Source of the DNA: Ensifer aridi
Lineage (GTDB): Bacteria; Pseudomonadota; Alphaproteobacteria; Rhizobiales; Rhizobiaceae
DNA length: 64,000 nt
Direction: 5' to 3'
Assembly: GCF_002078505.1 (NCBI RefSeq)
Contig: NZ_LUAV01000002.1
Location: 643,681 to 707,680 of the forward strand
Shown: positions 21,157-31,243 of the stretch, one piece after another
Layout of the letters: every line of letters starts with the position of its first letter
How positions within the stretch are numbered: the first letter of the stretch is position 1
Notes under the pieces: generated by a model
What the model saw: the letters and a program-made list of their open reading frames with translations, nothing else
What the model was told of the DNA's origin: nothing
Databases searched by the model: none
Made by a program: the position numbers and the translations under genes

Positions 21157-21171
21157 ATGTAAAAGATGTCA
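21157..21171 (+). promoter_or_regulatory. Candidate operator facing the RamB/ScfR-like gene
   Basis: ATGTAAAAGATGTCA, 40 bases upstream of the regulator's ATG. Fourteen of 15 bases are identical to the minus-strand site at 21065-21051. It also contains an internal near-direct repeat (GATGTAAAA-GATGTCAAA). Confidence 0.55.
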
Positions 21172-21190
21172 AAGACGCTCGCGCGACAAG

Positions 21191-21210
21191 TTTGTAAAGG
21201 GACTTACAAA
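21191..21210 (+). promoter_or_regulatory. Inverted repeat over the ribosome-binding region of the regulator gene
   Basis: TTTGTAA (21191-21197) and TTACAAA (21204-21210) are perfect 7-bp inverted arms around AGGGAC. The right arm ends one base before the ATG at 21212, and the spacer holds the only plausible Shine-Dalgarno (AGGGA). A bound regulator, or the hairpin in RNA, would block translation initiation: an autoregulation candidate. Confidence 0.5.
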
Positions 21211-21211
21211 A

Positions 21212-22621
21212 ATGGCCGAGAACAAGATCTTTGCCGGGCCGCGCGTCAGGCGAATCCGCAACGGCCTGCAACTGACGCAGACGGCGATGGCCGAGGCGCT
21301 CGGCATCTCGCCCTCCTATCTCAACCTGATCGAGCGCAACCAGCGGCCATTGACGGTGCAGCTGCTCCTGAAACTCGCTTCCGTCTACAAGGTCGACCTC
21401 GACGAACTGCAGGGCGAGGCGGGCGGCGGTCTCGCGCGGCTACGCGAGGTCTTCGCCGATCCGCTGCTTGCCGGAGAGCTGCCGGGGGATCAGGAGCTGA
21501 TCGAGGTCGCCGAAGCGGCGCCCAATGTCGCGGGGGGCATCGTCAAGCTCTATCGCGCCTATCGCGAGCAGGCGTCGCGCCTGAAGGATCTTGCGGATCT
21601 GCTGGCGGGCGAGGGGCACATGGCGGCGCTTTCCGATACGCGATTGCCGATCGACGAAGTGCGTGAGGCCTTCGAGGCGCGGCCCAATCACTTCGCCCGG
21701 ATCGAGGAGGCGATGGAGGCATTCCACGCCAGTCTGGCGCCCGGCGATGACCTTGCGGGGGCGCTGAAAGTCTGGCTCAAGAAGGAGCACGGCCTTGTCG
21801 TCCGGACGCTGCCGGTGCACGTGATGCCGAACTTGCGCCGTCGCTTCGACCGACATTCGATGCGCCTCTTCATCTCGGAGCGCCTGTCGCCTTTCGACCA
21901 GATGCGCGAGATCGCCATGGAAGTGGCTTCGATCGCCTGCAACGAGGCGATTACGGCCGAGCTCGAGCAGTTGCGTTTTTCCACCGCCGAAGCGCGACGC
22001 ATCGCCCGTTTCGAGCTTGCGCGCTATGCCGCCCATGCGCTGATGATGCCCTATGCGGCGTTTCTCGCGGCCGCGCAGCGCGCGAGATACGATGTCGATC
22101 TCCTGAGGGCGCGCTTCCAGGTGTCGTTCGAACAGGCCGCCATTCGCCTGACGATGTTGCAGCGTCCCGGTGCCGTCGGGATTCCGTTCTTCCTGATGGA
22201 GATCGACAGTGCCGGCAACCGGCTGCGTCGGGCCGGGGCGCAGGGCTTTCCTCATGCCCGCTTCGGCGGCGCCTGTCCGAAGCTCAACGTCCATGCCGCC
22301 TTCGCGGTCCCCGGCCAGGTTCTCGTCGACCGCGTCGAAACGCCGGATGGCGGCGCCTTCCTCGTCGTCGCCCGGACGGTCGATGGCCCACAGGCGGGTT
22401 TCGAGGAGCGGGTCAGGCGAACCGCGCTGATGATCGGCTGTGATGCCGGTTTCGCGGACGATACGATCTATGGAGCCGCGCGGATGCCGGCGATTGCCGT
22501 CGGTCCCGCTTGCCGCCTCTGCGAGCGCCAGGGCTGTCTGGCGCGCGCCGAGCCGCCCGTCACCCGTCCCCTCGGCCTCGATGAGATGGCGACGGGTTTG
22601 AGTGTATTCGACTTCCAGTAG
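21212..22621 (+). CDS. XRE-family regulator, RamB/ScfR-like
   Basis: 469-aa regulator. An N-terminal helix-turn-helix spans about 8-62 (VRRIRNGLQLTQTAMAEALGISPSYLNLIERNQRP). The middle IrrE-like domain includes RRRFDRHSMRLFISERLSPFDQMREIAMEVA. The C-terminal DUF2083-type domain ends with a Cys group, CRLCERQGCLAR. This architecture is that of RamB, which controls acetate/glyoxylate genes in actinobacteria, and of short-chain acyl-CoA-responsive ScfR proteins. Being divergent from aceA supports control of isocitrate lyase, and acyl-CoA is the inferred effector. Confidence 0.88.
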   Translation: MAENKIFAGPRVRRIRNGLQLTQTAMAEALGISPSYLNLIERNQRPLTVQLLLKLASVYKVDLDELQGEAGGGLARLREVFADPLLAGELPGDQELIEVAEAAPNVAGGIVKLYRAYREQASRLKDLADLLAGEGHMAALSDTRLPIDEVREAFEARPNHFARIEEAMEAFHASLAPGDDLAGALKVWLKKEHGLVVRTLPVHVMPNLRRRFDRHSMRLFISERLSPFDQMREIAMEVASIACNEAITAELEQLRFSTAEARRIARFELARYAAHALMMPYAAFLAAAQRARYDVDLLRARFQVSFEQAAIRLTMLQRPGAVGIPFFLMEIDSAGNRLRRAGAQGFPHARFGGACPKLNVHAAFAVPGQVLVDRVETPDGGAFLVVARTVDGPQAGFEERVRRTALMIGCDAGFADDTIYGAARMPAIAVGPACRLCERQGCLARAEPPVTRPLGLDEMATGLSVFDFQ

Positions 22622-22855
22622 CCGGCTGACCGCTCGTGCGCGAGTACGGCCGGGCGGGAGCCCGGTCCGATAAGTGTCCGTTTTTACTTGCGCTTGGTAA
22701 AACACATCCGATCCGGGACGGTGCTTTGCTCCGAGCGCGAAAGCGCTTGAGGTTAGCGAGAAACATGCCTAACTTCGGCTTGGCAACGATCAACAGACAG
22801 GGCGCCACTGCGGGAACAGCGGCCCGTCTCGAACCGATAAAAAGAGGGGAGTTGT

Positions 22856-23950
22856 ATGTCCAAACTCATCGTCGCAACCTTGGCAGCCGCACTGCTGGCG
22901 GGAGCGGCCACGCTCGCTTCCGCCCAGGAGCGGGTCGTCAACGTCTACAACTGGTCCGACTATATCGACGACAGCATCCTCGAGGACTTCACCAAGGAGA
23001 CCGGCATCAAGGTTGTCTATGACGTCTTCGATTCGAACGAGATTCTCGAAACCAAGCTGCTTGCCGGCGGCTCCGGTTACGATGTCGTGGTTCCGACCGC
23101 ATACTTCTTGCAGCGTCAGATCGCGGCGGGCGTGTTCCAGAAACTCGACAAATCGAAGTTGCCGAACCTGAAGAACATGTGGGACGTGATCATGGACCGC
23201 ACGGCCCAGTATGACCCGGGCAACGAATATGCCGTCGACTATATGTGGGGCACCACTGGCATCGGCTACAATGTCGAAAAGATGAAGGAAATTCTCGGCA
23301 CGGACGAGAAGCCGAACTGGGACGTCGTCTTCAATCCCGAGATCGCTGCGAAATTCAAGGATTGCGGCATTCATCTCCTCGACTCGCCGACGGACATCAT
23401 GCCCTCGGCGCTCGCCTATCTAGGGCTCAATCCCGACAGCCACGAGCAGGCCGATCTCGAAAAGGCCGCCGACCTGCTGATGAAGGTCAGGCCCAATATC
23501 CGCAAGTTCCACTCGTCCGAATATATCAATGCGCTGGCCAACGGCGACATCTGCCTGGCGGTTGGATTCTCCGGCGATATCTTCCAGGCGCGCGACCGGG
23601 CGGCGGAGGCGAAGGCCGGCGTGACGGTCGACTATTCGATCCCCGCGCAAGGAGCGCAGATGTGGTTCGACATGCTGGCGATTCCGGCCGATGCGCCGCA
23701 TGTTGCCGAGGCGCACGAGTTTATCAACTACATGATGAAGCCCGAGGTCATTGCCAAGGCCTCGAACTATGTCTTCTACGCCAACGGCAATAAAGCTTCC
23801 CAGCAGTTCCTGGACAAGGAAGTGCTCGAAGACACCGCGATCTACCCGACTGACGAGGTGATGCAGAAACTCTTCACGGTCACGCCGTTCGCGGCCAAAG
23901 AGCAGAGGGTGTTGACTCGGCTGTGGACAAAGATCGTCACCGGCCAGTGA
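22856..23950 (+). CDS. potF: Putrescine/polyamine ABC transporter substrate-binding protein
   Basis: Periplasmic polyamine-binding protein, 364 aa, with a signal peptide at 1-23 (cleavage after LASA). The mature start RVVNVYNWSDYIDDSIL is diagnostic of PotD/PotF proteins. Further family marks: TGIKVVYDVFDSNE, GGSGYDVVVPT, and WFDMLAIPADAPH near the C-terminal lobe. First gene of potFGHI. A purine-rich AAAAAGAGGGGAG precedes ATG 22856. Putrescine is more likely than spermidine by resemblance to PotF, but specificity is not proven. Confidence 0.93.
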   Translation: MSKLIVATLAAALLAGAATLASAQERVVNVYNWSDYIDDSILEDFTKETGIKVVYDVFDSNEILETKLLAGGSGYDVVVPTAYFLQRQIAAGVFQKLDKSKLPNLKNMWDVIMDRTAQYDPGNEYAVDYMWGTTGIGYNVEKMKEILGTDEKPNWDVVFNPEIAAKFKDCGIHLLDSPTDIMPSALAYLGLNPDSHEQADLEKAADLLMKVRPNIRKFHSSEYINALANGDICLAVGFSGDIFQARDRAAEAKAGVTVDYSIPAQGAQMWFDMLAIPADAPHVAEAHEFINYMMKPEVIAKASNYVFYANGNKASQQFLDKEVLEDTAIYPTDEVMQKLFTVTPFAAKEQRVLTRLWTKIVTGQ

Positions 23951-23958
23951 GCCAGACG

Positions 23959-23991
23959 AATTGCCCGGATCTCAAGTCCGGGCAATTTTTT
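23959..23991 (+). terminator. Intra-operon terminator/attenuator between potF and potG
   Basis: AATTGCCCGGA (23959-23969) pairs perfectly with TCCGGGCAATT (23977-23987) around a 7-base loop, followed by TTTT. It is a textbook rho-independent terminator 8 bases after the potF stop and 99 bases before potG. Partial termination would give more binding protein than permease. Confidence 0.85.
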
Positions 23992-24090
23992 GAGTGGGAC
24001 GAGCAAAAATGTGAAGCCTTCGCCGTCCTGCTCTAATTCCTGACGAGAGGCGCCGGACGGGCCCCTTTCGGCTGTGTCATTCGGGGATAG

Positions 24091-25236
24091 ATGATGAAGT
24101 CTCTCGGCAGTATCCGGCGTTCCTTCGCCCCATGGGCGGACCCGGCCTCCAAACCTTTCATTTCCGTCAAGAACGTAACCAAGAAATTCGGGGACTTCAC
24201 GGCCGTTGACGACCTGTCGCTGAACATTTACACGCGCGAATTCTTCGCGCTACTCGGGGCCTCGGGCTGCGGCAAGTCCACCCTCTTGCGCATGCTTGCG
24301 GGTTTCGAGCAGCCGACCTCCGGCGAAATCATTCTCGACGGCCAGAATTTGGCGGGAATTCCGCCCTACCGGCGCCCCGTCAACATGATGTTCCAGTCCT
24401 ACGCGCTGTTCCCGCACATGACGGTCGAGAACAACGTCGCCTTCGGGCTCAAGCAGGACGGCATGGCGAAGGCAGATATCGCCGGGCGGGTCGCGCAGAT
24501 GCTGAAGCTCGTCAAGCTCGAGAAGTTCGCCAAGCGCAAGCCGCACCAGCTTTCCGGCGGCCAGCGGCAGCGTGTCGCCCTCGCCCGTTCGCTCGCTAAG
24601 CGGCCGAAGGTGCTGCTGCTCGACGAGCCGCTCGGAGCGCTGGACAAGAAGTTGCGTGAGGAAACCCAGTTCGAACTGATGGACCTGCAGCAGCAACTCG
24701 GCCTCACCTTCGTCGTCGTCACGCATGACCAGGAAGAGGCAATGACCATGGCCGACCGCATCGCCGTCATGAGCCACGGCCAGGTCGTCCAGGTGGCGAC
24801 GCCGGCCGAAATCTATGAGGCGCCGAACTCGCGCTTCGTCGCCGACTTCATCGGCGACGTGAACATCTTCGACGGCGCCGTGACCTCGACCGAGGAGGGC
24901 CGTGTTCAGATCGAAACGACGGGCGGCATTTCGGTCCGCTTGGCGTCGCCGGAGAAATTCGCAAACGGCGCCAAGGCGGCAGTCGCCATCCGTCCGGAAA
25001 AGATCCGGATCAGCCGCCAGGCGCCGGCGCACGCACCCACCAATGCGGCAGAGGGGGAAATTTGGGATATCGGCTATCTCGGCGATATGACCGTTTTCCA
25101 CATTCGGCTGAAGGACGGCAAAGTCATCAAGGCATCATCGCTCAACGCCGTGCGAGCGGTCGAAGATCCGCTCGGTTATGACCAGCAGGTGTGGATCTCG
25201 TTCGGCGAGGACGCCGGCGTCGTGCTGAAGGATTGA
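24091..25236 (+). CDS. potG: Polyamine ABC transporter ATP-binding protein
   Basis: 381-aa ATPase of the polyamine importer. After a short variable N-terminus, the ABC domain starts near residue 24 (FISVKNVTKKFGDFTAVDDLSLNI). Walker A GASGCGKST is near 54-62, LSGGQRQRVALARSLAKRPK near 152, Walker B VLLLDEPLGALDKKLREETQ near 172, and the switch His in VVTHDQEEAM near 208. A TOBE domain occupies about 290-375. ATG 24091 or 24094 may start the protein. potH follows after 4 bases. Confidence 0.93.
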   Translation: MMKSLGSIRRSFAPWADPASKPFISVKNVTKKFGDFTAVDDLSLNIYTREFFALLGASGCGKSTLLRMLAGFEQPTSGEIILDGQNLAGIPPYRRPVNMMFQSYALFPHMTVENNVAFGLKQDGMAKADIAGRVAQMLKLVKLEKFAKRKPHQLSGGQRQRVALARSLAKRPKVLLLDEPLGALDKKLREETQFELMDLQQQLGLTFVVVTHDQEEAMTMADRIAVMSHGQVVQVATPAEIYEAPNSRFVADFIGDVNIFDGAVTSTEEGRVQIETTGGISVRLASPEKFANGAKAAVAIRPEKIRISRQAPAHAPTNAAEGEIWDIGYLGDMTVFHIRLKDGKVIKASSLNAVRAVEDPLGYDQQVWISFGEDAGVVLKD

Positions 25237-25240
25237 AGCC

Positions 25241-26152
25241 ATGGCGAAACTTGCCTCAGCCTTTGTCAGTCGGCTCGTCATCATCATTCCCTATGCCTGG
25301 CTTTTGTTCTTCTTTTTGATCCCCTTCTTCATCGTCTTCCGCATCTCGCTGTCGCAAACGACCGTGGCCATGCCGCCCTATACGCCAGTATTCGATCTGG
25401 CGGGCGGCTTTGCCGGTATACTGGAGAAGGTGCGCGAGTTCTCCATGGACAATTACGTTTGGCTGACGGAGGACGTTCTCTATTTCAACGCCTATGTTTC
25501 GAGTGTCGTCATCGCCGCCGTCTCGACCTTCCTGACGCTCCTCATCGGCTATCCGATCGCCTATGGCATGGCGAAGGCGCCGCGCTCGCTCCGGCCGATG
25601 CTCCTGATGATGGTGATACTGCCCTTTTGGACGAGCTTTCTCATCCGCGTCTATGCCTGGATCGCCATCCTCAAGCCCGAGGGACTGCTGAATCAGTTCC
25701 TTATATCCGCCGGCATCATCGATCAGCCGCTCATCATTCTCAACACGAACACGGCGATCTATATCGGCATCGTTTATTCCTATCTGCCCTTCATGGTGCT
25801 GCCGATCTACTCGGCGCTCGAGAAGATGGATCATTCGCTGATCGAGGCGGCTCAGGACCTCGGCTGTACGCCCATTGCGGCCTTCTGGCGCGTGACTTTC
25901 CCGTTGTCGCTTCCCGGCGTCGTCGCGGGCTGTCTGCTCGTCTTCATCCCGGCCGTCGGCGAATTCGTCATCCCCGATCTCCTTGGAGGCTCGGAAACGC
26001 TGATGATCGGCAAGACGTTGTGGAACGAATTCAACTCCAACCGCGACTGGCCGGTATCGTCGGCGGTGGCGATCATCCTCTTGCTCATCCTGGTTATCCC
26101 GATCGTCTATTTCCAGAACGTCCAGGCCAAGGCCGATAGCGAGGGGAGGTGA
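25241..26152 (+). CDS. potH: Polyamine ABC transporter permease
   Basis: 303-aa inner-membrane permease, PotB/PotH type, with about six hydrophobic segments, the first at about 12-35 (VIIIPYAWLLFFFLIPFFIVF). The EAA loop is near 200-220 (EAAQDLGCTPIAAFWRVTFPLSLPG), and FIPAVGEFVIPDLLGGSETLMIGK is the conserved motif of polyamine permeases. Co-transcribed with potG and potI; the gap to potI is 3 bases. Confidence 0.93.
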   Translation: MAKLASAFVSRLVIIIPYAWLLFFFLIPFFIVFRISLSQTTVAMPPYTPVFDLAGGFAGILEKVREFSMDNYVWLTEDVLYFNAYVSSVVIAAVSTFLTLLIGYPIAYGMAKAPRSLRPMLLMMVILPFWTSFLIRVYAWIAILKPEGLLNQFLISAGIIDQPLIILNTNTAIYIGIVYSYLPFMVLPIYSALEKMDHSLIEAAQDLGCTPIAAFWRVTFPLSLPGVVAGCLLVFIPAVGEFVIPDLLGGSETLMIGKTLWNEFNSNRDWPVSSAVAIILLLILVIPIVYFQNVQAKADSEGR

Positions 26153-26155
26153 GAT

Positions 26156-26977
26156 ATGGAAAGGTGGTCTCGATTCAATATCGCTTCCGTCGTCCTCGGC
26201 TTCGGCTTTCTCTATCTGCCGATCGTGCTCCTGGTGATCTTCTCGTTCAACGAGTCGAAACTGGTGACGGTCTGGGCCGGCTTTTCCACCAAGTGGTACG
26301 CTCAGCTCTGGCATAACCAGAGCCTCCTTGACGCGGCCTGGGTGACCATTCGGGTGGCGCTGATTTCGGCGACCTGCGCGACGGTTCTCGGCACTTTGGC
26401 GGCGCTCGCGCTGGTGCGCTACACGCGCTTTCGCGGCCGCGTCCTCTTTTCCGGCATGGTCTATGCGCCGCTGGTGATGCCGGAGGTGATCACCGGTCTG
26501 TCGCTGCTCCTGCTCTTCGTGGCGATCGGGTTTGACCGCGGCTTCTGGACGATCACGCTCGCTCACATCACCTTCACCATGTGTTTCGTCGCGGTCGTCG
26601 TGCAGTCGCGGCTCTTGAGCTTCGACCAATCGATCGAGGAGGCGGCGCTCGACCTCGGCGCGACGCCCGTCAGGACCTTCTTCGCAATCACCCTGCCGGT
26701 GATCGCGCCCGCGGTCTTTTCCGGCTGGGTGCTTGCCTTCACGCTGTCGCTCGACGACCTCGTCATCTCGAGCTTCACGACCGGGCCGGGGGCCACCACG
26801 CTGCCGATGAAGATCTACAGCCAGGTTCGATTGGGTGTGACGCCGGAAATCAATGCGATCTGCACGATCCTGATCGGCATCGTCGCGCTCGGCGTGGTCA
26901 TCGCGTCGATCGTTACCAAGCGGCGGGAAGTCCAGCGCGAGAGGGATGAGCGCGCGGCCTTTGCCGCGATTGGGTGA
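26156..26977 (+). CDS. potI: Polyamine ABC transporter permease
   Basis: 273-aa partner permease, PotC/PotI type. First membrane segment at about 10-32 (ASVVLGFGFLYLPIVLLVIFSFNES), EAA loop near 160-180 (EAALDLGATPVRTFFAITLPVIAPA), and the family motif SLDDLVISSFTTGPGATTLP near 200. Ends the pot operon; the next gene is convergent, 16 bases away. Confidence 0.93.
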   Translation: MERWSRFNIASVVLGFGFLYLPIVLLVIFSFNESKLVTVWAGFSTKWYAQLWHNQSLLDAAWVTIRVALISATCATVLGTLAALALVRYTRFRGRVLFSGMVYAPLVMPEVITGLSLLLLFVAIGFDRGFWTITLAHITFTMCFVAVVVQSRLLSFDQSIEEAALDLGATPVRTFFAITLPVIAPAVFSGWVLAFTLSLDDLVISSFTTGPGATTLPMKIYSQVRLGVTPEINAICTILIGIVALGVVIASIVTKRREVQRERDERAAFAAIG

Positions 26978-26993
26978 TGGCGCTGTTGCGCCT

Positions 26994-28820
26994 TCACTTC
27001 GGGCTGACGAGAACGGAAAGCGGAGAGATCACCGCATTCGGCCAGGAGCCGCCGACGAAGAACTGCAGCGGCGGGCTCGCCGCATCGGAGCTTCCAAGCG
27101 TTCCGGCGAGCGCCAGGCTGCCGTTGCGATAAGGGATGACGCCGGTGACAGACATGATACCGGAAGGGCCGACGAAGTCCGCCCGGTCGAGCCGGGCTGT
27201 GCCGCTGCCGAAGCTTGCCTCGATATCGGCCGACTGGAATTCGAAGGTGCCCTCGCTTGCTTCCGAAAGCGAGAAGAATTCGCCCTTGCGGATAAGGTCC
27301 GTGAAGGCGTGGACGTCGAAGCCGCCGAGGCTGCCATTCGTGAGCGAATAGGTGATATGGCCGAAGACATCGGCAATGCCGGCCTCCCAGAAGGCGCGGC
27401 CGGTGGCAATATCGATGTTGAGCATGCCTCTGCCCGTCGGGACCGGGCCCCGGAGCCCGAAGCTGTCTAGCACGGCCGCGAAATCGGCATTCTTCAGGCT
27501 GATCTGCAGCTTGCCACCTTGCTCCAACCCCTTCTCCGACAACACCGCGCGACCGCTCAAGGTACCGTTCGCATAGGTGCTGTCGCCTATGTCGAGCGAG
27601 GCGCGGTTGCCGTCGATCATGACGCCCGCGGCGACGTCGGTCAGATGCAAGGGGCCCACAAGGACCTCCTCGGATGAAAGCCGGAGATCCGTGCGCCAGG
27701 CGCCGACAAGGGCTCGCGCCGTTCGCAACAGCCGGTCGTCGCCTTCAACGGGCATCAGTGCTGCAGGCGGCAGGCCGTTGAGGTCGATGCGATCGAAGGC
27801 GAGCGTTCCCTCGATCTGCGGCGTTCCGCCGGCCGGCAGCGCGATGTCCAGGAGGCCGGTCGCGGTCGCACCGCCGAGCGTAAGCTGCAGCTCCTCCAGC
27901 TTCAGCGCCTTTTCGCCGGTCGTCACTCTGGTATCGATGCTGAAGCCGCCGGCCGGGAGCGTCGCGTCCGATGCCCCTCGATACCATGCAACGAGGCTGG
28001 CAAGCGAGGAAGCGGACATCTGCAGATGACCGGAGGCGAACGGCTGCATCGAAAGGTTGCCGACGCCCTCGAAGGAGAAGGTGAGGGGAGCCGACGTCAG
28101 CGACGTCTTGAGGCCGGCGTCGCGCCTGGCAAAGAGGGCGAGCGGATTCTCGCAGACGAACGCCCAGGCCACTTCCTCACCGCTGACGGTCGTCGAGAAC
28201 TGCGCGCTCAATCGCTCTTCGAAGGAAGGCCATTTGACGGTACCGGAGATTCCGGCGATGTCGATGCCGCCGCCGTCGCTCGCCATGCTGTCGAGCACGC
28301 GAAGCCGTCCGTTCTCGATCGTAATGTCGCCGAACGGGCGCTCCTGGTTCGGCCTTGCCGTTTCGGGCGCCACGAGCCAGCGCGGCTTTTGCCAGTTGAC
28401 GGCACCATCCGCCCTGCGTTCGATCGTGATCACCGGATCGACGAGCGTGATCTCGTCAAACGCCTGTTCGCCGCGAAGGGCAGAGAGCAAGCTGAACGAA
28501 GCAGTGATGCGGCCGATCTCCGCAAGCGGACGCGGATCGGGGCCGGTCGACACGATCGTGGCTGCCGGGAGCGTCAGTTCCGGATCGGGCCAGAATCGGA
28601 TTTCCGGCTCTCCCCTGATCCTGCTTTTGCCTCCCGACCAGGCATCGAGCATCTGTTCCATCGTCACGCGAGCGTCGGTCGTCGGGACAAGCAGCGGCAG
28701 CACCGCATTATAGGCGACGGCAAGGCCGATGCCGGTGACGGCCGACCAGACAAAATGGCGACGGCCGAGCCGCGACCATAGGCGCGAACCGCGCAATATC
28801 TGCAGGAACTCTCTCTTCAT
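26994..28820 (-). CDS. AsmA-family protein
   Basis: 608-aa envelope protein of the AsmA/AsmA-like (bridge-like lipid transfer) superfamily. One N-terminal membrane segment (about 28-47, VTGIGLAVAYNAVLPLL) is followed by a long periplasmic beta-rich region with repeated strands and the AsmA-type C-terminal block (about 430-600: GRAVLSEKGLEQGGKLQISLKNADFAAVLDSF...). Members influence outer-membrane lipid balance; its role here is inferred. Start ATG 28820 is chosen because residues before it (frame open to 28877) look non-conserved. No strong Shine-Dalgarno is seen for either. Convergent to potI. Confidence 0.8.
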   Translation of the reverse strand: MKREFLQILRGSRLWSRLGRRHFVWSAVTGIGLAVAYNAVLPLLVPTTDARVTMEQMLDAWSGGKSRIRGEPEIRFWPDPELTLPAATIVSTGPDPRPLAEIGRITASFSLLSALRGEQAFDEITLVDPVITIERRADGAVNWQKPRWLVAPETARPNQERPFGDITIENGRLRVLDSMASDGGGIDIAGISGTVKWPSFEERLSAQFSTTVSGEEVAWAFVCENPLALFARRDAGLKTSLTSAPLTFSFEGVGNLSMQPFASGHLQMSASSLASLVAWYRGASDATLPAGGFSIDTRVTTGEKALKLEELQLTLGGATATGLLDIALPAGGTPQIEGTLAFDRIDLNGLPPAALMPVEGDDRLLRTARALVGAWRTDLRLSSEEVLVGPLHLTDVAAGVMIDGNRASLDIGDSTYANGTLSGRAVLSEKGLEQGGKLQISLKNADFAAVLDSFGLRGPVPTGRGMLNIDIATGRAFWEAGIADVFGHITYSLTNGSLGGFDVHAFTDLIRKGEFFSLSEASEGTFEFQSADIEASFGSGTARLDRADFVGPSGIMSVTGVIPYRNGSLALAGTLGSSDAASPPLQFFVGGSWPNAVISPLSVLVSPK

Positions 28821-28992
28821 TTCGATCGGATTGCCATCGCCTCGGTGAAGCCGTCTGGATAGGGCTTCAGCTTGCATAACGCAAATGCGGCTGACATGGA
28901 AATGTCGCCGCTACGATGCCGTGGATTGGTGCGCATGCTGTTTATCTTGCGTTGCAGCATGATATAGAGAGGGCAGAGGAGTGGAGGACAGC

Positions 28993-30945
<1,953 letters not shown>

Positions 30946-31206
30946 TTGCGGCGCGGGAGGAGGCGGTTAACCTCTTCGCGCTTGCGAAATTAACCACGAC
31001 CGCCGAGTTGTGGGGCGTTCGCTAAGATTATTGGAGTGCGAGGTAAGGTCTTGTTTACGTTTGGGCGGGCATGGTCAAGCCAACTTGACGCCGGTCAAGG
31101 GGCGGTGCGCAGGAGCGATACCGGTGCCGGACATGACGTCGCCAGTTCTCCCGTATTTGTTGGTTAGCATCGACTTGTAAGGCGGCCTTTGAGCCGCCTC
31201 TTTTTT
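30946..31206 (+). ncRNA. Structured 3' region or candidate small RNA after acsA2
   Basis: This gap holds three structure signals on the plus strand. A nested hairpin at 30965-30995 pairs GGTTAA with TTAACC, enclosing TTCGC-GCTT-GCGAA. GTCAAG-CCAA-CTTGAC-GCCG-GTCAAG at 31074-31099 offers alternate pairings. A clear terminator sits at 31180-31206. That terminator is 235 bases past the acsA2 stop and points the wrong way for the convergent permease gene, so the region is either a long acsA2 3' UTR or an independent small RNA. No promoter is certain. Confidence 0.35.
31180..31206 (+). terminator. Rho-independent terminator
   Basis: AGGCGGC (31180-31186), loop CTTTGA, GCCGCCT (31193-31199), then CTTTTTT. 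The T run lies only on the plus-strand side, so it ends a rightward transcript from acsA2 or a small RNA. Confidence 0.85.
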
Positions 31207-31243
31207 GCGCCCTGCCGCCCCCGCCCGCCTCCGGCCAAGGCCG

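Noticed and set aside
26156..26977. Alternative frames opposite potH/potI
   Set aside because: All lack membrane segments and overlap genes with complete family motifs.
31084..31112. CTTGAC as a -35 promoter box
   Set aside because: No acceptable -10 (CTATAT-like) lies about 17 bases downstream on either strand.
31128..31179. Short ORF ending at the orphan terminator (about 18 codons from GTG with AGGAG upstream)
   Set aside because: Too short and without sequence features; a leader peptide would need a downstream gene, and none follows on that strand.
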